This document shows positions 1 to 8,293 of a DNA stretch of 64,000 nt, one piece after another. The notes under the pieces were generated by a model. The model was not told where the DNA came from. It worked only from the letters and a program-made list of their open reading frames with translations, and ran no database searches. Source of the DNA: Isoetes taiwanensis (taxonomy: Eukaryota > Streptophyta > Lycopodiopsida > Isoetales > Isoetaceae). The stretch spans positions 2,846,883-2,910,882 of the forward strand of contig JAJEKV010000107.1 in assembly GCA_021234155.1 (NCBI GenBank), written 5' to 3'. Every line of letters begins with the position of its first letter. The first letter of the stretch is position 1. A program made the translations under genes and the position numbers.

Positions 1-10
1 GATCCGGTAG

Positions 11-223
11 TCAGAAAATCTGTTTGCTGCTACATCTTCAGTTGTGGTGAAGAGAGATGTTCACAACACTTTTGGGGCTATCAGAAGGACAACTGCTGGT
101 AGTCAAGTAAAATGTCAGGGAATGACATCTGAAAATGGAAGGATCAATAAGGGCTTATCATCAATTGCAGCATGTAGCTTCAAAGGTATCAGGACTTCAG
201 AGGGGGGTCACAAGAACGATTAA
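11..223 (+). pseudogene. Exon-like open frame, partial, unrecognised gene
   Basis: A frame of 70 codons is open from just after a TAG at 8-10 to a TAA at 221-223, with no ATG at its head. Its composition is ordinary for a protein (rich in S, T, G, K and R) and unlike a random AT-rich frame; it begins SENLFAATSSVVVKRD and continues to EGGHKND. I do not recognise the family. It lies just upstream of the SWIM fragment and on the same strand, so it may be part of the same source gene or another captured exon. It could also be chance. Confidence 0.28.
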
Positions 224-445
224 TTTGGTTTTGTCCAGATAATCTGAAGTGCACATGGTTCTCGGATAAGGCTTTGCTGCACCCACCTCTAGGACCACAA
301 CTATGGGCAGTTGCAAGAGGAAACAAGTTCTTGATGAAGAAAGGATACCAGTTAGATGGGATTCACATGCAACCAACAATTCATATTGGTACGGCAGTTC
401 AGGAAACGACACAGAATAAAGACGTGTGAATAAAAGGAACGAGGT

Positions 446-748
446 ATGGTGCGTCTTGAGCAAAGTAAAAATATGGTGGTCGATGATAGAACCACACAAG
501 CTATCATTCAAAGGAGGCATGTCAAATACACACTCCAAAGAGAGAAAAAAGTCTGCATGGTTAGCATAAAACGTGAACTTGCTTGCACCTGTCCAGATTT
601 CATGCATTGGATCGACAAAAAACAACTTATTCCTTGCAAGCACTTGTTCTACGTATACACGAAGGTGCTTGGGAGGGATCCTTTGGCTGATCTACGACTG
701 ATACAACTAATGTTTCCAAATTCAGTGTTGGAGATTATTTTAGCTTAG
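446..748 (+). pseudogene. SWIM zinc-finger protein fragment
   Basis: This 100-codon frame starts at a true ATG and carries a clear SWIM signature, Cys47-x-Cys49-x14-Cys64-x-His66, in the context ACTCPDF then IPCKHLFYVYTKVLG. SWIM domains bind zinc and occur in plant RING/SWIM ubiquitin-ligase-like proteins and in MULE/FAR1 transposases. The short segment after the zinc ligands, ending near SVLEIILA, resembles the RING/SWIM class more than a transposase, which is an inference. No RING, kinase or transposase domain follows, so this is only a piece of a larger protein. It lies 0.7 kb upstream of a pyruvate kinase piece and is probably a captured or relic exon. Confidence 0.55.
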
Positions 749-1435
749 TGTATTGTTGTAGTGGACATAAGTTATTTGTGTTTTGTCTACTATTACTATG
801 TTATAGTACTTTTTAAGTATTTTTGGAGTTCTCCTTCCATCATGGTGGTTGTGTGACGACTACTCATTTATAAATTGTGTCCTTTACTTGAAACTTATTT
901 GCCCACGTGCCTTCTGCAATAAACCAAATTCACGTTCGACCTTCCCAACAAGAATAAACCCTTTTTCTTTTGTTGCAAATAATATTATTCTGTCTTGAAA
1001 GAAGCCCATTACGGCCAGCAAAAAAAACCGTATACCCCTCTGAATGAGCATCTTGAACAATAAAAACAATAGTTTATGTATCGTTTCGCCATAGGAGCCC
1101 ACGCATATTGGGGTTGAAAGAAGTAATTTTGTCATTCCTAAATCCACATTGCCATGCAGTGGAATGTTTTTGAATATATAAATGTATTGCTTCTAATTGA
1201 TAGAAGTCTTTCATTACAAAGAATAGATAGAATACACGGGAAGCCTGGAATGGGGGACATGCTATCAGTCCAATAAACTACACCAAATTTCAGAATTTAA
1301 CTCTCAAGCTGCGCCAGTAATTAACAACTCTTGTCTATTCAATCTCTTCACCTTTAATGTCCCTATAAGTACTTGTGCTCTAAACAAAGCACTTCCTAAG
1401 AATGACAACATTGCTGGTACCTAAACAGCTGTTTC

Positions 1436-1838
1436 GGAATGAATGTTGCACGATTAAATATTTCACACGGAGATCACTCATCCCACAAGAAAGTGATAGA
1501 TCTTGTAAAAGAGTATAATGCACAATCAATGGACAATGTCATTGCTATTATGCTTGACACAAAAGTAAGTCCTGCTTTCGTTCTTGCATGTAGTTTGGAA
1601 CTATCCAAGCTTTGTGTAACCAACAACTACCTGTTCTTATGTATCACAAAGGAGATAACAGAATTATCTTTTCTTTCTATTGACTAACACATACCTATTG
1701 TAGGGCCCAGAGGTCCGGAGTGGTGACCTGCCACAGCCTATCAAACTTGCAAAGGGGCAAGAGTTTACGTTTACCATCAAACGTGGAGTTGGAACTGAAA
1801 ACTCTGTCAGTGTGAATTATGACGATTTTGTTAATGAT
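1436..1838 (+). pseudogene. Plastid pyruvate kinase (beta-type) gene fragment, two exons
   Basis: Exon 1 (1436-1564) encodes GMNVARLNISHGDHSSHKKV and continues through KEYNAQ to AIMLDTK. This is the N-terminal part of the pyruvate kinase barrel, where Asn and Ser of the NISHG motif help bind K+ and phosphate. A GTAAGT donor opens a 139-bp intron (1565-1703) ending in TAG. Exon 2 resumes exactly in phase with GPEVRSGDLPQPIKLAKGQE and ends at NYDDFVND. The family protein is about 550-580 residues; only about 88 are present, with no transit peptide and no catalytic C-terminal half. The sequence best matches plastid PKp-beta enzymes, which make pyruvate for fatty acid synthesis. Just after 1838 the homology stops and a sucrose-phosphatase piece begins on the other strand. 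The retained intron shows that genomic DNA, not mRNA, was copied. Confidence 0.85.
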
Positions 1839-1859
1839 CTGTTAAAAAAACGTCATACT

Positions 1860-2668
1860 TCAACTCCTGATTACCATTCTTAGAATATCTATGAAAAAAC
1901 ATTTATATACCATGGATGCCTTCAGCTGCTGGAAAGTTTCCTCATTGTTTTCAACATCACCAAGAAGCCACTTTTCCCATAACAATTGATGCATCACAAT
2001 GTCAAGTATAACTGCAATCTCATCCTTTCTTGGACGAAGACCATGTTTCAAGTCAAAAACGTCACGAGGATAAACATTGGGGGCATACCAAAATGCTGCA
2101 GTGCCTGGATAATTGCACCTGCACATCTCTCCGTTGCACATAATATTTTATGGTTCTCTTTGGCATGCAAATCATACCACTGGACTAACTCTTCAAGAGC
2201 ATTGCTGACCTGAAAAAATAGAGCACAGTTTCAAAAGGAGAAAAAGAAAGAAATAAATGTTACATAGTTTACATAATCATGTAGAATACTTATGGTTTGC
2301 ATACTTATAATCACGCCATATACATCAGCAACAGTAAAAAGCTCTGCATCATTGCCAGAATCACCACAAACAAGCACCTTTTCAGGGGGTCTTCCTTCAC
2401 TTGTGAACTTCCGAAGCAAGTATGCCAATGCTTGACCTTTCCCTGCTGCTTGAGGTAAAACATCAAGATCTGCTCCTCCGCTGTAAATGAGTTTAACATC
2501 CAGCTGTAGAAACAAAGAGGTTAACATGGCATTTTCTTTCTCATCAAACAAAGGCAAACAACTTACTCCACGAGCCTTTAGCTTGTTTGAAAGCTCTTCA
2601 ATAACCCTGGGAGCTCGGAGTTTGTCAATACTAAAACTCACTTTATGTGGTCTCTACTCTGTCTCTAC
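1860..2668 (-). pseudogene. Sucrose-6-phosphate phosphatase gene fragment, three exons, broken
   Basis: Read on the minus strand, exon a (2668-2567) encodes [21 protein letters not shown] 63-bp GT-AG intron (2566-2504) follows. Exon b (2503-2309) encodes [20 protein letters not shown] and [11 protein letters not shown], the latter holding the paired Asp of the HAD-phosphatase C-terminal motif that binds Mg2+. Exon c (2209-1911) encodes VSNALEELVQWY to EETFQQLKAS. In plants this enzyme removes phosphate from sucrose-6-phosphate in the last step of sucrose synthesis in the cytosol. Damage: an in-frame TAG at 2656-2654 where a Gln codon is expected, a donor changed from GTAAGT to ATAAGT at 2308-2303, and a one-base frameshift near 2079-2090 before PNVYPRDV. 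The N-terminal nucleophile region (DLDHT) and the true C-terminus are absent. It is a pseudogene fragment. Confidence 0.88.
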
Positions 2669-2899
2669 CTAAACACATATGATTAACACCATGAGCAGTC
2701 CAAATGAATGTAAGCTGTATCCTTCATACAGGCTACATAAGACAAACATAAGGCCATTTCCATCAAGCATCACGCATGAGGGAGAGAAGCAATCCAACAT
2801 GTTTCTCTTTATTGGATGATTTTGATTTGACCCAATACAATATTATCAGTCCATCATGATAAAACCGTTCGGGAATTTTCACCCCATGCAGCCTTCAAT

Positions 2900-3546
2900 A
2901 CTTTCCCCAACCAACTACACCAATCTGTTTGATGCCTTTAAAGGCACCAGGTAGGAGATAAAACACGAAAAGCCCCTATAGTTCCTGAAGATATTCCTAC
3001 TCGAAAGCAGTAACATGTGAATTTGTAGCAAGAGGAGTTGCAGCAACATCAACTGTGGGAGCCACATCTGATGGAATTGCAGAAGCAGCATTAGAAGTAG
3101 TCCAGGAATTGCAAAACCAACAATAGTAGCAGAGGCAACCTCACCGATTGCACAATGAGTAGTAGCAGTAGAAGCATCTCGAGGGATTGTAATACAGTTG
3201 ACATTGCGAGCTAGCATACCATTTGTTTTGTTTTACGCAGAGCCTCCCACCGTTTGGCCAGTTGGTCGAAAAATCCTTACCTTTACCCGAACTAGAGCAG
3301 CGACGCCTCCAATGTTCTTGTGTCTCTCATCCAGGCAAGCTCTGATATGATTGTGCTACCTTTTACTATATACTGCAACTCTTCAATTTAGCAAATCTTA
3401 TGCATGTAAAATATAAACCTAGATACGACATTGCAACTCAAATGCTTAACCCAATACCTCATCATGCCCGGCAAGCGAAACCTTCTCCTTCTTAAAGACA
3501 TTAGTTTCAAATCCCCCATCACCTCCACAGGTAACAGACCAGCTCC
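2900..3546 (-). pseudogene. Ketol-acid reductoisomerase gene fragment, two exons
   Basis: The minus strand has an exon-like stretch ending at 3458 that encodes GGFETNVFKKEKVSLAGHDE, followed by a GTATTG donor. This matches the segment just after the transit peptide of plant acetohydroxy-acid isomeroreductase. A second piece (about 2957-2904) encodes LLPGAFKGIKQIGVVGWG, the start of the Rossmann NADPH-binding domain with its GxGxxG-like loop. The enzyme makes branched-chain amino acid precursors in plastids. Codons expected between the two pieces are degraded, and homology is lost after GWG. Sucrose-phosphatase exons follow on the same strand within 250 bp, so two unrelated genes are fused head to tail. 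The conserved strings are diagnostic even though each piece is short. Confidence 0.75.
3281..3341 (-). pseudogene. Exon-like fragment with splice sites, unrecognised
   Basis: On the minus strand a CAG acceptor at 3344-3342 precedes 61 bases encoding ACLDERHKNIGGVAALVRVK, followed directly by a GTAAGG donor at 3280. Codon content looks selected. It lies between the two ketol-acid reductoisomerase pieces but is not part of that enzyme as I know it. It may be another captured exon. I do not recognise the family. Confidence 0.35.
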
Positions 3547-3594
3547 ACGGGCTACATCAGTTTAGAAAGGAAAATCTTCGGTCTGCCCTGCCAG

Positions 3595-3886
3595 TTTCTC
3601 GGTTGGAGCATGCTGGATCCAGAACGCAAGTGACCGAGAGTTTACAGCGAATAGCAGTCATCAGCATATCCTAGGTATATTCTAGCATATACCTAGGATA
3701 TGCCATAAACCCATATAAACAAGGGTTTGCCCCCCTTTCTCGGTTGGAGCATGCTGGATCCAGAACGCAAGTGACCGAGAGTTTACAGCGAATAGTAGGT
3801 TTGTAGCAGTCATCAGCATATCCTAGGTATATTCTAGCATATACCTAGGATATGCCATAAACCCATATAAACAAGGGTTTGCCCCC
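3595..3886. repeat. 141-bp tandem duplication with internal hairpin
   Basis: Copy 1 (3595-3735) and copy 2 (3736-3886) are near identical. Copy 2 has an extra 11 bases between GAATAG and CAGTCATC. Each copy contains a 16-bp perfect inverted repeat, CATATCCTAGGTATAT, with a 6-base loop (3665-3702 in copy 1 and 3817-3854 in copy 2). It marks the right boundary of the gene-fragment mosaic. Confidence 0.9.
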
Positions 3887-3889
3887 CTA

Positions 3890-4327
3890 GGGGCAACTCA
3901 AAAATACAAAAACAACCCTCTGTTATTATGCTATATATTATAACTGAAAACTCAAACCCAAGCCTCAATGTGCAAAATTTATGAAAATCAATTAGGATGG
4001 CTGCAAGACATTAGCAGAAATAAATACGTTGACAGTGCGTAAGACGTGTTCTAATTATATTCACTTGCTATTCAAATTATGTACTCGTACAAAATAGCAC
4101 CTCTCAAGCTCTTTATAAAACCAATTACAGTTTATTGCTTTGATCATTTTACAAATTTACTTATCTATAATCCACTTCTTGCATCAAACCGAGACAACAT
4201 TAGAGGTATCTTGTTGTTGACTATCATGTCCGAGTTGACTAGACATGGGCAATACTGGGATAATTTGTTTAACACCTGGCCTCATTTACTTGCGGCCATC
4301 ACCATGTTTAAGGATGTTTAAGGATGT
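3890..4327. other. AT-rich stretch, no gene seen
   Basis: The first 60 bases match the end of the dispersed family ending in TTATTATGCTACATAT (seen also at 7.8, 23.6 and 41.1 kb). An 80-codon frame at 4079-4321 has no recognisable domain. The stretch ends with a 10-bp unit, AGGATGTTTA, repeated at the edge of the foldback element. Confidence 0.5.
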
Positions 4328-4656
4328 TTAAAATCCCCCTTAAACCCCCTTTGGTTTGGGTGCATATTCACACAGGGGGTTACTCCAGGCAACGAGAGCT
4401 GTCGGATGGGCATATTTGCCCTTTATTCCAAGATCTGGACCGTACATAGCGATCCTCGTTTGTGGGGTATGCATGTACAAGTTTTTGTATACTGTATATT
4501 AAGGTTTGCAAAATACTATAAGGTTTGAGAGAATGTACTTAATGGTGTTAATTTTGTACATGTATTGTAACTATATTTTTGGGGCTCTCGCTGCCCTACG
4601 TAACCCCCTCGTGTGAATATGCACCCAAACCAAAGGGGGTTTAAGGGGGATTTTAA
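4328..4656. mobile_element. Foldback MITE, copy a
   Basis: The element is bounded by inverted arms. The left arm starts TTAAAATCCCCCTTAAACCC and includes GGTTTGGGTGCATATTCACAC; the right arm is its reverse complement and ends GGGGGATTTTAA. The core contains the family stretch reading ACTATAAGGTTTGAGAGAATG, which is also present in reverse at 21.2 kb. No ORF is present. Copies b (21.15-21.39 kb, truncated) and c (52,683-53,150) belong to the same family. The longer family consensus continues past 4656 but is interrupted by the retroposon that follows. Confidence 0.8.
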
Positions 4657-4685
4657 TTTGAATGTGTTAAATGCAATGATTTATG

Positions 4686-5663
4686 TTTACTTTTGGCCAG
4701 TGTGAGTGTTTAAGCTTTGTTCGGGTTTGTGTTGCACTCCAATGCAACATGAAGGCCATGTTCTTTATGGTTGGATCAGACCCATTGCGCTTTCGTGTTC
4801 ATATTAGGCAACTCTTCACCGCTTTGTATGATATGCCGGGTGCTAAGGCTTATGGTTTGCTTGTTAAGTATTGCCTACGTGACAAAATGCATACAAAGAG
4901 AAGGTTATGCCTCTGAAGCGGAAGTGGTATAATGGTGTGGCCCCGGCGTAGGTTTCGTGTTCCTTGACCGCAAGAATAGGTACGCTCGAGCCGCAGATCT
5001 AGTGGGCGTTGTTTGTGCATTGGTGGTTTGATGGAAGCATTTAGGCAGACCATGTATCATCTTTACACCGGAATGCATATCTAAATCTCCTAGTGTCATC
5101 CTTCCCCGTCCCAAAGAAGGGGGGTTGGGATCTATGGGTGAGAACAAGAATGTACAATGCGTAAGGAAGGGATCTAACGTGAAAAGCTTTGGGCGGAGAC
5201 TATAGCTTTCTTATTGTCACGGAAAGCACCATGTAGGTAGTTGTGGCCTATGTTGGTTGATGGAGGGGCAATATGGAGAGCGATTTGACCACCCTCTATA
5301 GGGGTAGGCTTGCGGGGTGTATTGCATAGTTGGAAGACAAGAGTTCTCTCTTATAGTACGTGCCAGAATGCGATGGTATCCCAAGCCAAGTTAACGCTGA
5401 GGGAATGATGATTGCTCCCATACGACCTCCAACTACTAGCATCTTTCGGTGGTGGAGCTGTGATGGACACATTCTGCTTATTAGAGGGATCTCGAAATGT
5501 ACTTTCATTGGAAAAGAAGGTTGTAATCCTTAGACCTCAATCTTGGAGTAAGATGGTGATGTGATAATTCTCCCTTATCAGCCTATTGTGGAGCCTATGT
5601 ATTTACTTATTATTATCAATAAAAATAAATATCTTGCCTACAAAAAAAAAAAAAAAAAAAAAA
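4686..5663 (+). mobile_element. Poly(A)-tailed retroposon inserted in the foldback element
   Basis: This 0.98-kb sequence interrupts the foldback family consensus, which is left at ATGTTTA (4683-4689) and resumes at TGTTAATGGTAG (5664). It ends in 22 A residues (5642-5663), preceded by a polyadenylation signal AATAAA at 5618-5623. The short flanking repeat, about ATGTT, is compatible with a target-site duplication. A 77-codon frame (4683-4916) reads MFFMVGSDPLRFRVHIRQLF and looks coding, but I do not recognise it. It is either a processed retrocopy of an mRNA or a SINE/LINE-like 3' end. Confidence 0.55.
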
Positions 5664-5830
5664 TGTTAATGGTAGTTGTGTGTTGATTGTTATATTAAAA
5701 AAAATTTTGGGCCCTTTCAAATTTAACTAAAGCAAACATGGTAAACTTTATGGGTCTATACATTAGTTACTAAAAAACACTAACATAAAAACAAACAAAT
5801 TATTTCCATTGCATACCAAAAGCCGCCCAA
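5664..5830. mobile_element. Distal part of foldback family copy a
   Basis: After the poly(A) tail the sequence TGTTAATGGTAGTTGTGTG continues to a TTTTGGGCCC motif. This is the reverse complement of the outer left arm of copy c at 52.65-52.74 kb. The next 110 bases (AAGCAAACATGGTAAAC to AAATTATTTCCATTGCA) also match 21.42-21.52 kb. The element family is therefore larger than its MITE core. Confidence 0.55.
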
Positions 5831-6018
5831 ATATACGCAAACACACTGTTATAAAATGGGCAAAAACAACAATAACATCATAAGGTTTACTGAAAGGGGC
5901 CATGGCGCCCAATATAAAGCCGCATACCACACTAGTTCTATTGGGCGCCAGTACCACTAGTTCAAGAGAATGAACTGTCAAAATAGTTTAAAATACTCCC
6001 TTTTATTGTAAACTTCAC

Positions 6019-6072
6019 ATTGTCATGCATATGCTAGTGATGGCCATTGTCATGCATATGCTAGTGATGGCC
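6019..6072. repeat. 27-bp direct repeat, two perfect copies
   Basis: The unit ATTGTCATGCATATGCTAGT plus GATGGCC occurs twice without change, back to back. This is a local duplication with no known role. Confidence 0.9.
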
Positions 6073-7206
6073 ACAATCAATACCATCCCACAGGGGGCAG
6101 TTCCAAACTGATGCAAAGTACCACAAATATTCAGCACGCTATCCACATTTTTATTCACATGGACTATGAGTCAGGTATTACAACTTGAGGTCCTATTGCA
6201 ATGGGCTACCATTAGATTGAGACAAAAAGAACATGCTCTCAAACATGAAATATGACCTGATCCCCTGGAAAGCAATGCTGTAGATTTTACTATTTGCAGG
6301 CTCCTGCATTAAGTTTGTATTAGTATCTCATGGTGCAGGTAGCTTATTACTTAACCGCGTCTATTTTTGCAGAATTCATAGCAATTGCTAGAGTAACAAT
6401 TCCTTGCATGTGTGATTGTATGGACAGAGTGGAGCTGTTCAATCCATCAGGTAACTTCAATGCCATTACAAGAATGAGATGGAAATGTTTCTGGTCACAT
6501 TTGCCATATTATTTTCACGTAAATGATGCCGATTACCTGATTCAATGGGTCTGTACTAGGATACCAAGATAAGCAATTATGCATCATGTCCTACATCAAT
6601 TATCTTACCTTTTAAGTAAGGCCTCTGCTTCCTGCAATGAGAGCTTATTCCCAAATTTTAACGTGCTCACTCCACCTGCAGGCTACAGCCATTCACACAA
6701 CGCATTAAACAACTTGCCAAAAGATTAATCTAACTTAGTATGTAAATATCGAACAAGCAAAGATAATCCAAAGATAACCCTCTTATTTGTTGGAAAGATA
6801 AAAATGAGAGAGTAATATCGCCAAAGACCCGATGCATCGCGTTATGGTTGGTACCAACGTGGCTTCCTCCTAGGCTCCCTTCCGCTACTGCATTGTTCTT
6901 GATTGAAATGCAACCGCCGGGTTGGAGTTTTGACAAATCAGGTCCTTCCTCGACCAGGTGAAAGGATCAAATGTAGATGAACCACCGGGAGGTGTCCGGC
7001 CTCTTCTAATGTGGGGCTTATCGACGAAGTTATTCCTATGCTTACATACACACCTATCTCTCATCATTAGGGTCTATATGCATGGGTGTCGTTGAAGCAA
7101 ATAGAACCTTGAGATCATATAAGAAAAGGTCGATAAGAAAAATGGATGTCCTATACCAAGATAATGAAACGGCCCCGGCCGGCCGAGCTCCACCTTGTGC
7201 TCGAGA
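6073..7206. other. Stretch without a recognised complete gene
   Basis: Apart from the exon-like piece at 6609-6675, this stretch holds only short frames. The longest (6330-6572, plus, 80 codons) contains MCDCMDRVELFNPSG and has no domain I know. A GC-rich patch (7170-7190) contains GGCCCCGGCCGGCC. Confidence 0.4.
6609..6675 (-). pseudogene. Single exon-like fragment with good splice sites
   Basis: On the minus strand CCTGCAG precedes 67 bases encoding GVSTLKFGNKLSLQEAEALL followed by KR, and a GTAAGA donor follows at 6608. The helical, leucine-rich sequence is protein-like and resembles a short winged-helix segment. I cannot assign a family with confidence. No neighbouring exon was found, so it is probably a stranded piece of a gene. 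Confidence 0.35.
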
Positions 7207-7535
7207 GAACCTTGAACCGCCACGAAACCTGCGGTTTCTCAAATCTTGAACTCAAAGCAAAAGTCTTCATCAAGATTCCGGCAAAAAAAATTCTATAAAA
7301 CTTCCGCAGCAAGGCTCTTTCCCAGCAGCCGCAGAGGATCTTTAGGTATGGAGAAATTTTTACCTTGTGTTACATTGGCAAAAACCTTGAATTGCGCCAA
7401 AACCTAATTGCTCAAAAACCTTGAACTACCACGAAACCTCGTGCTCAAATCTTGAACTCAAGCAAAAAGTCTTCATCGAGATTATGGCAAAAAAAAATTC
7501 TATAAAAACTTCCGCAGCAAGGCTCTTTCCTAAGC
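7207..7535. repeat. Imperfect tandem duplication, period about 212 bp
   Basis: AACCTTGAACCGCCACGAAAC (7208) and AACCTTGAACTACCACGAAAC (7419) begin two copies. Each runs through CTTGAACTCA, AAGTCTTCATC and TTCTATAAAACTTCCGCAG to CAAGGCTCTTTCC. Differences are mostly small indels. No coding content was recognised. Confidence 0.8.
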
Positions 7536-7729
7536 TTAAAGCTCTTAGGAGATGTCTTAGGGGCCAGTTCAAGCTCGCATCCACGAGGCTAAAATGCTAA
7601 AATGCCCTAAAATGCTATCCACGAGGCTTGCATGTTCAGCCCCTAAAATAAAAAAGAGGGCTTTTCTTGTGAGCCCTTGGATGTTGCACCATTGAAAAAA
7701 AAAGGCTAAATCAACGACTACGAAATGGT

Positions 7730-7850
7730 GCACTCTAGATGTACGCATTAGTACATCCATTCGAATACGCCATGAAATCTTAAGAAAACCTTTGTGAAAA
7801 GCGTACAAAAACACAAAGAAAACCCCCTGTTATTATGCTACATATTTCAT
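7730..7850 (+). repeat. Dispersed repeat family R1, copy
   Basis: The block running from CACTCTAGATGTA through CCATGAAATC and GTACAAAAACAC to CCCCCTGTTATTATGCTACA is shared with 23,560-23,675 (plus), 41,050-41,175 (minus) and, as its end only, 3,900-3,950. The shared right edge at GCTACATAT suggests a transposon terminus. Confidence 0.65.
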
Positions 7851-8270
7851 CAGCACGTTCTATTGCATTAATTAAAGAAGTACTAACAAGAACACTATTG
7901 AATAGAAATATAGTATTATCTTAATCATTAATGGCTGTCAAAACCCATCCAGTGAACTTAGTTTATTAGGAGGAATAAGAATTCTCCACATTACATAACC
8001 ATATAAAACTTCTTGTGGCTATCAATGGAAAATAAAGTGACCAAGGAACTTTAACAAACTCCAACTTGGTGGAGCTTGTTGCAAAATTAAATTGCAGCGC
8101 ACACATTGAAGAAAGATGCGATTTAAAAGGAATTGCTCATGCAATGTATTGCTTGGTGGGATGGTGATTTTCTCCATTGTGGCTCTTTATGAATCAAGGT
8201 TATAGCTTAGCAGAAGCATAGTATCAAATAAGTGGTTGACACATGTATAAAATCACGCAGGAAATCCTCT
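7851..8270. other. AT-rich stretch, nothing recognised
   Basis: No ORF of note, RNA gene or repeat terminus is visible. The stretch runs into the simple repeat that caps the LINE 3' end. Confidence 0.4.
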
Positions 8271-8293
8271 AGGAAGGAAGGAAGGAAGGAAGG
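8271..8293. repeat. (AGGA)n simple repeat at LINE 3' end
   Basis: Almost six AGGA units abut the 3' end of the minus-strand LINE. On the LINE strand the element ends CGATAAAAGTACCTTCCTTCC, so the tail is a tetranucleotide repeat and not poly(A), as in RTE-clade LINEs. Confidence 0.85.

Noticed and set aside
446-748. MULE or FAR1 transposase
   Set aside because: Only the SWIM motif is present, with no catalytic DDE region, and the residues after the finger fit RING/SWIM proteins better.
2210-2308. AT-AC (U12) intron in the sucrose-phosphatase fragment
   Set aside because: The ATAAGT donor lacks the U12 ATATCCTT consensus and the acceptor is CAG. A mutated GTAAGT is simpler.
1-3900. Helitron assignment of the gene mosaic
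   Set aside because: No clear TC start and no CTRR end with a short GC-rich hairpin 10-12 bases upstream could be identified. CTAG near 3,887 follows a hairpin, but at the wrong distance.
4918-4960. tRNA-like GCGGAAGTGGTATAATGG string
   Set aside because: It resembles a tRNA 5' half by chance, but no matching T-arm or acceptor stem follows.
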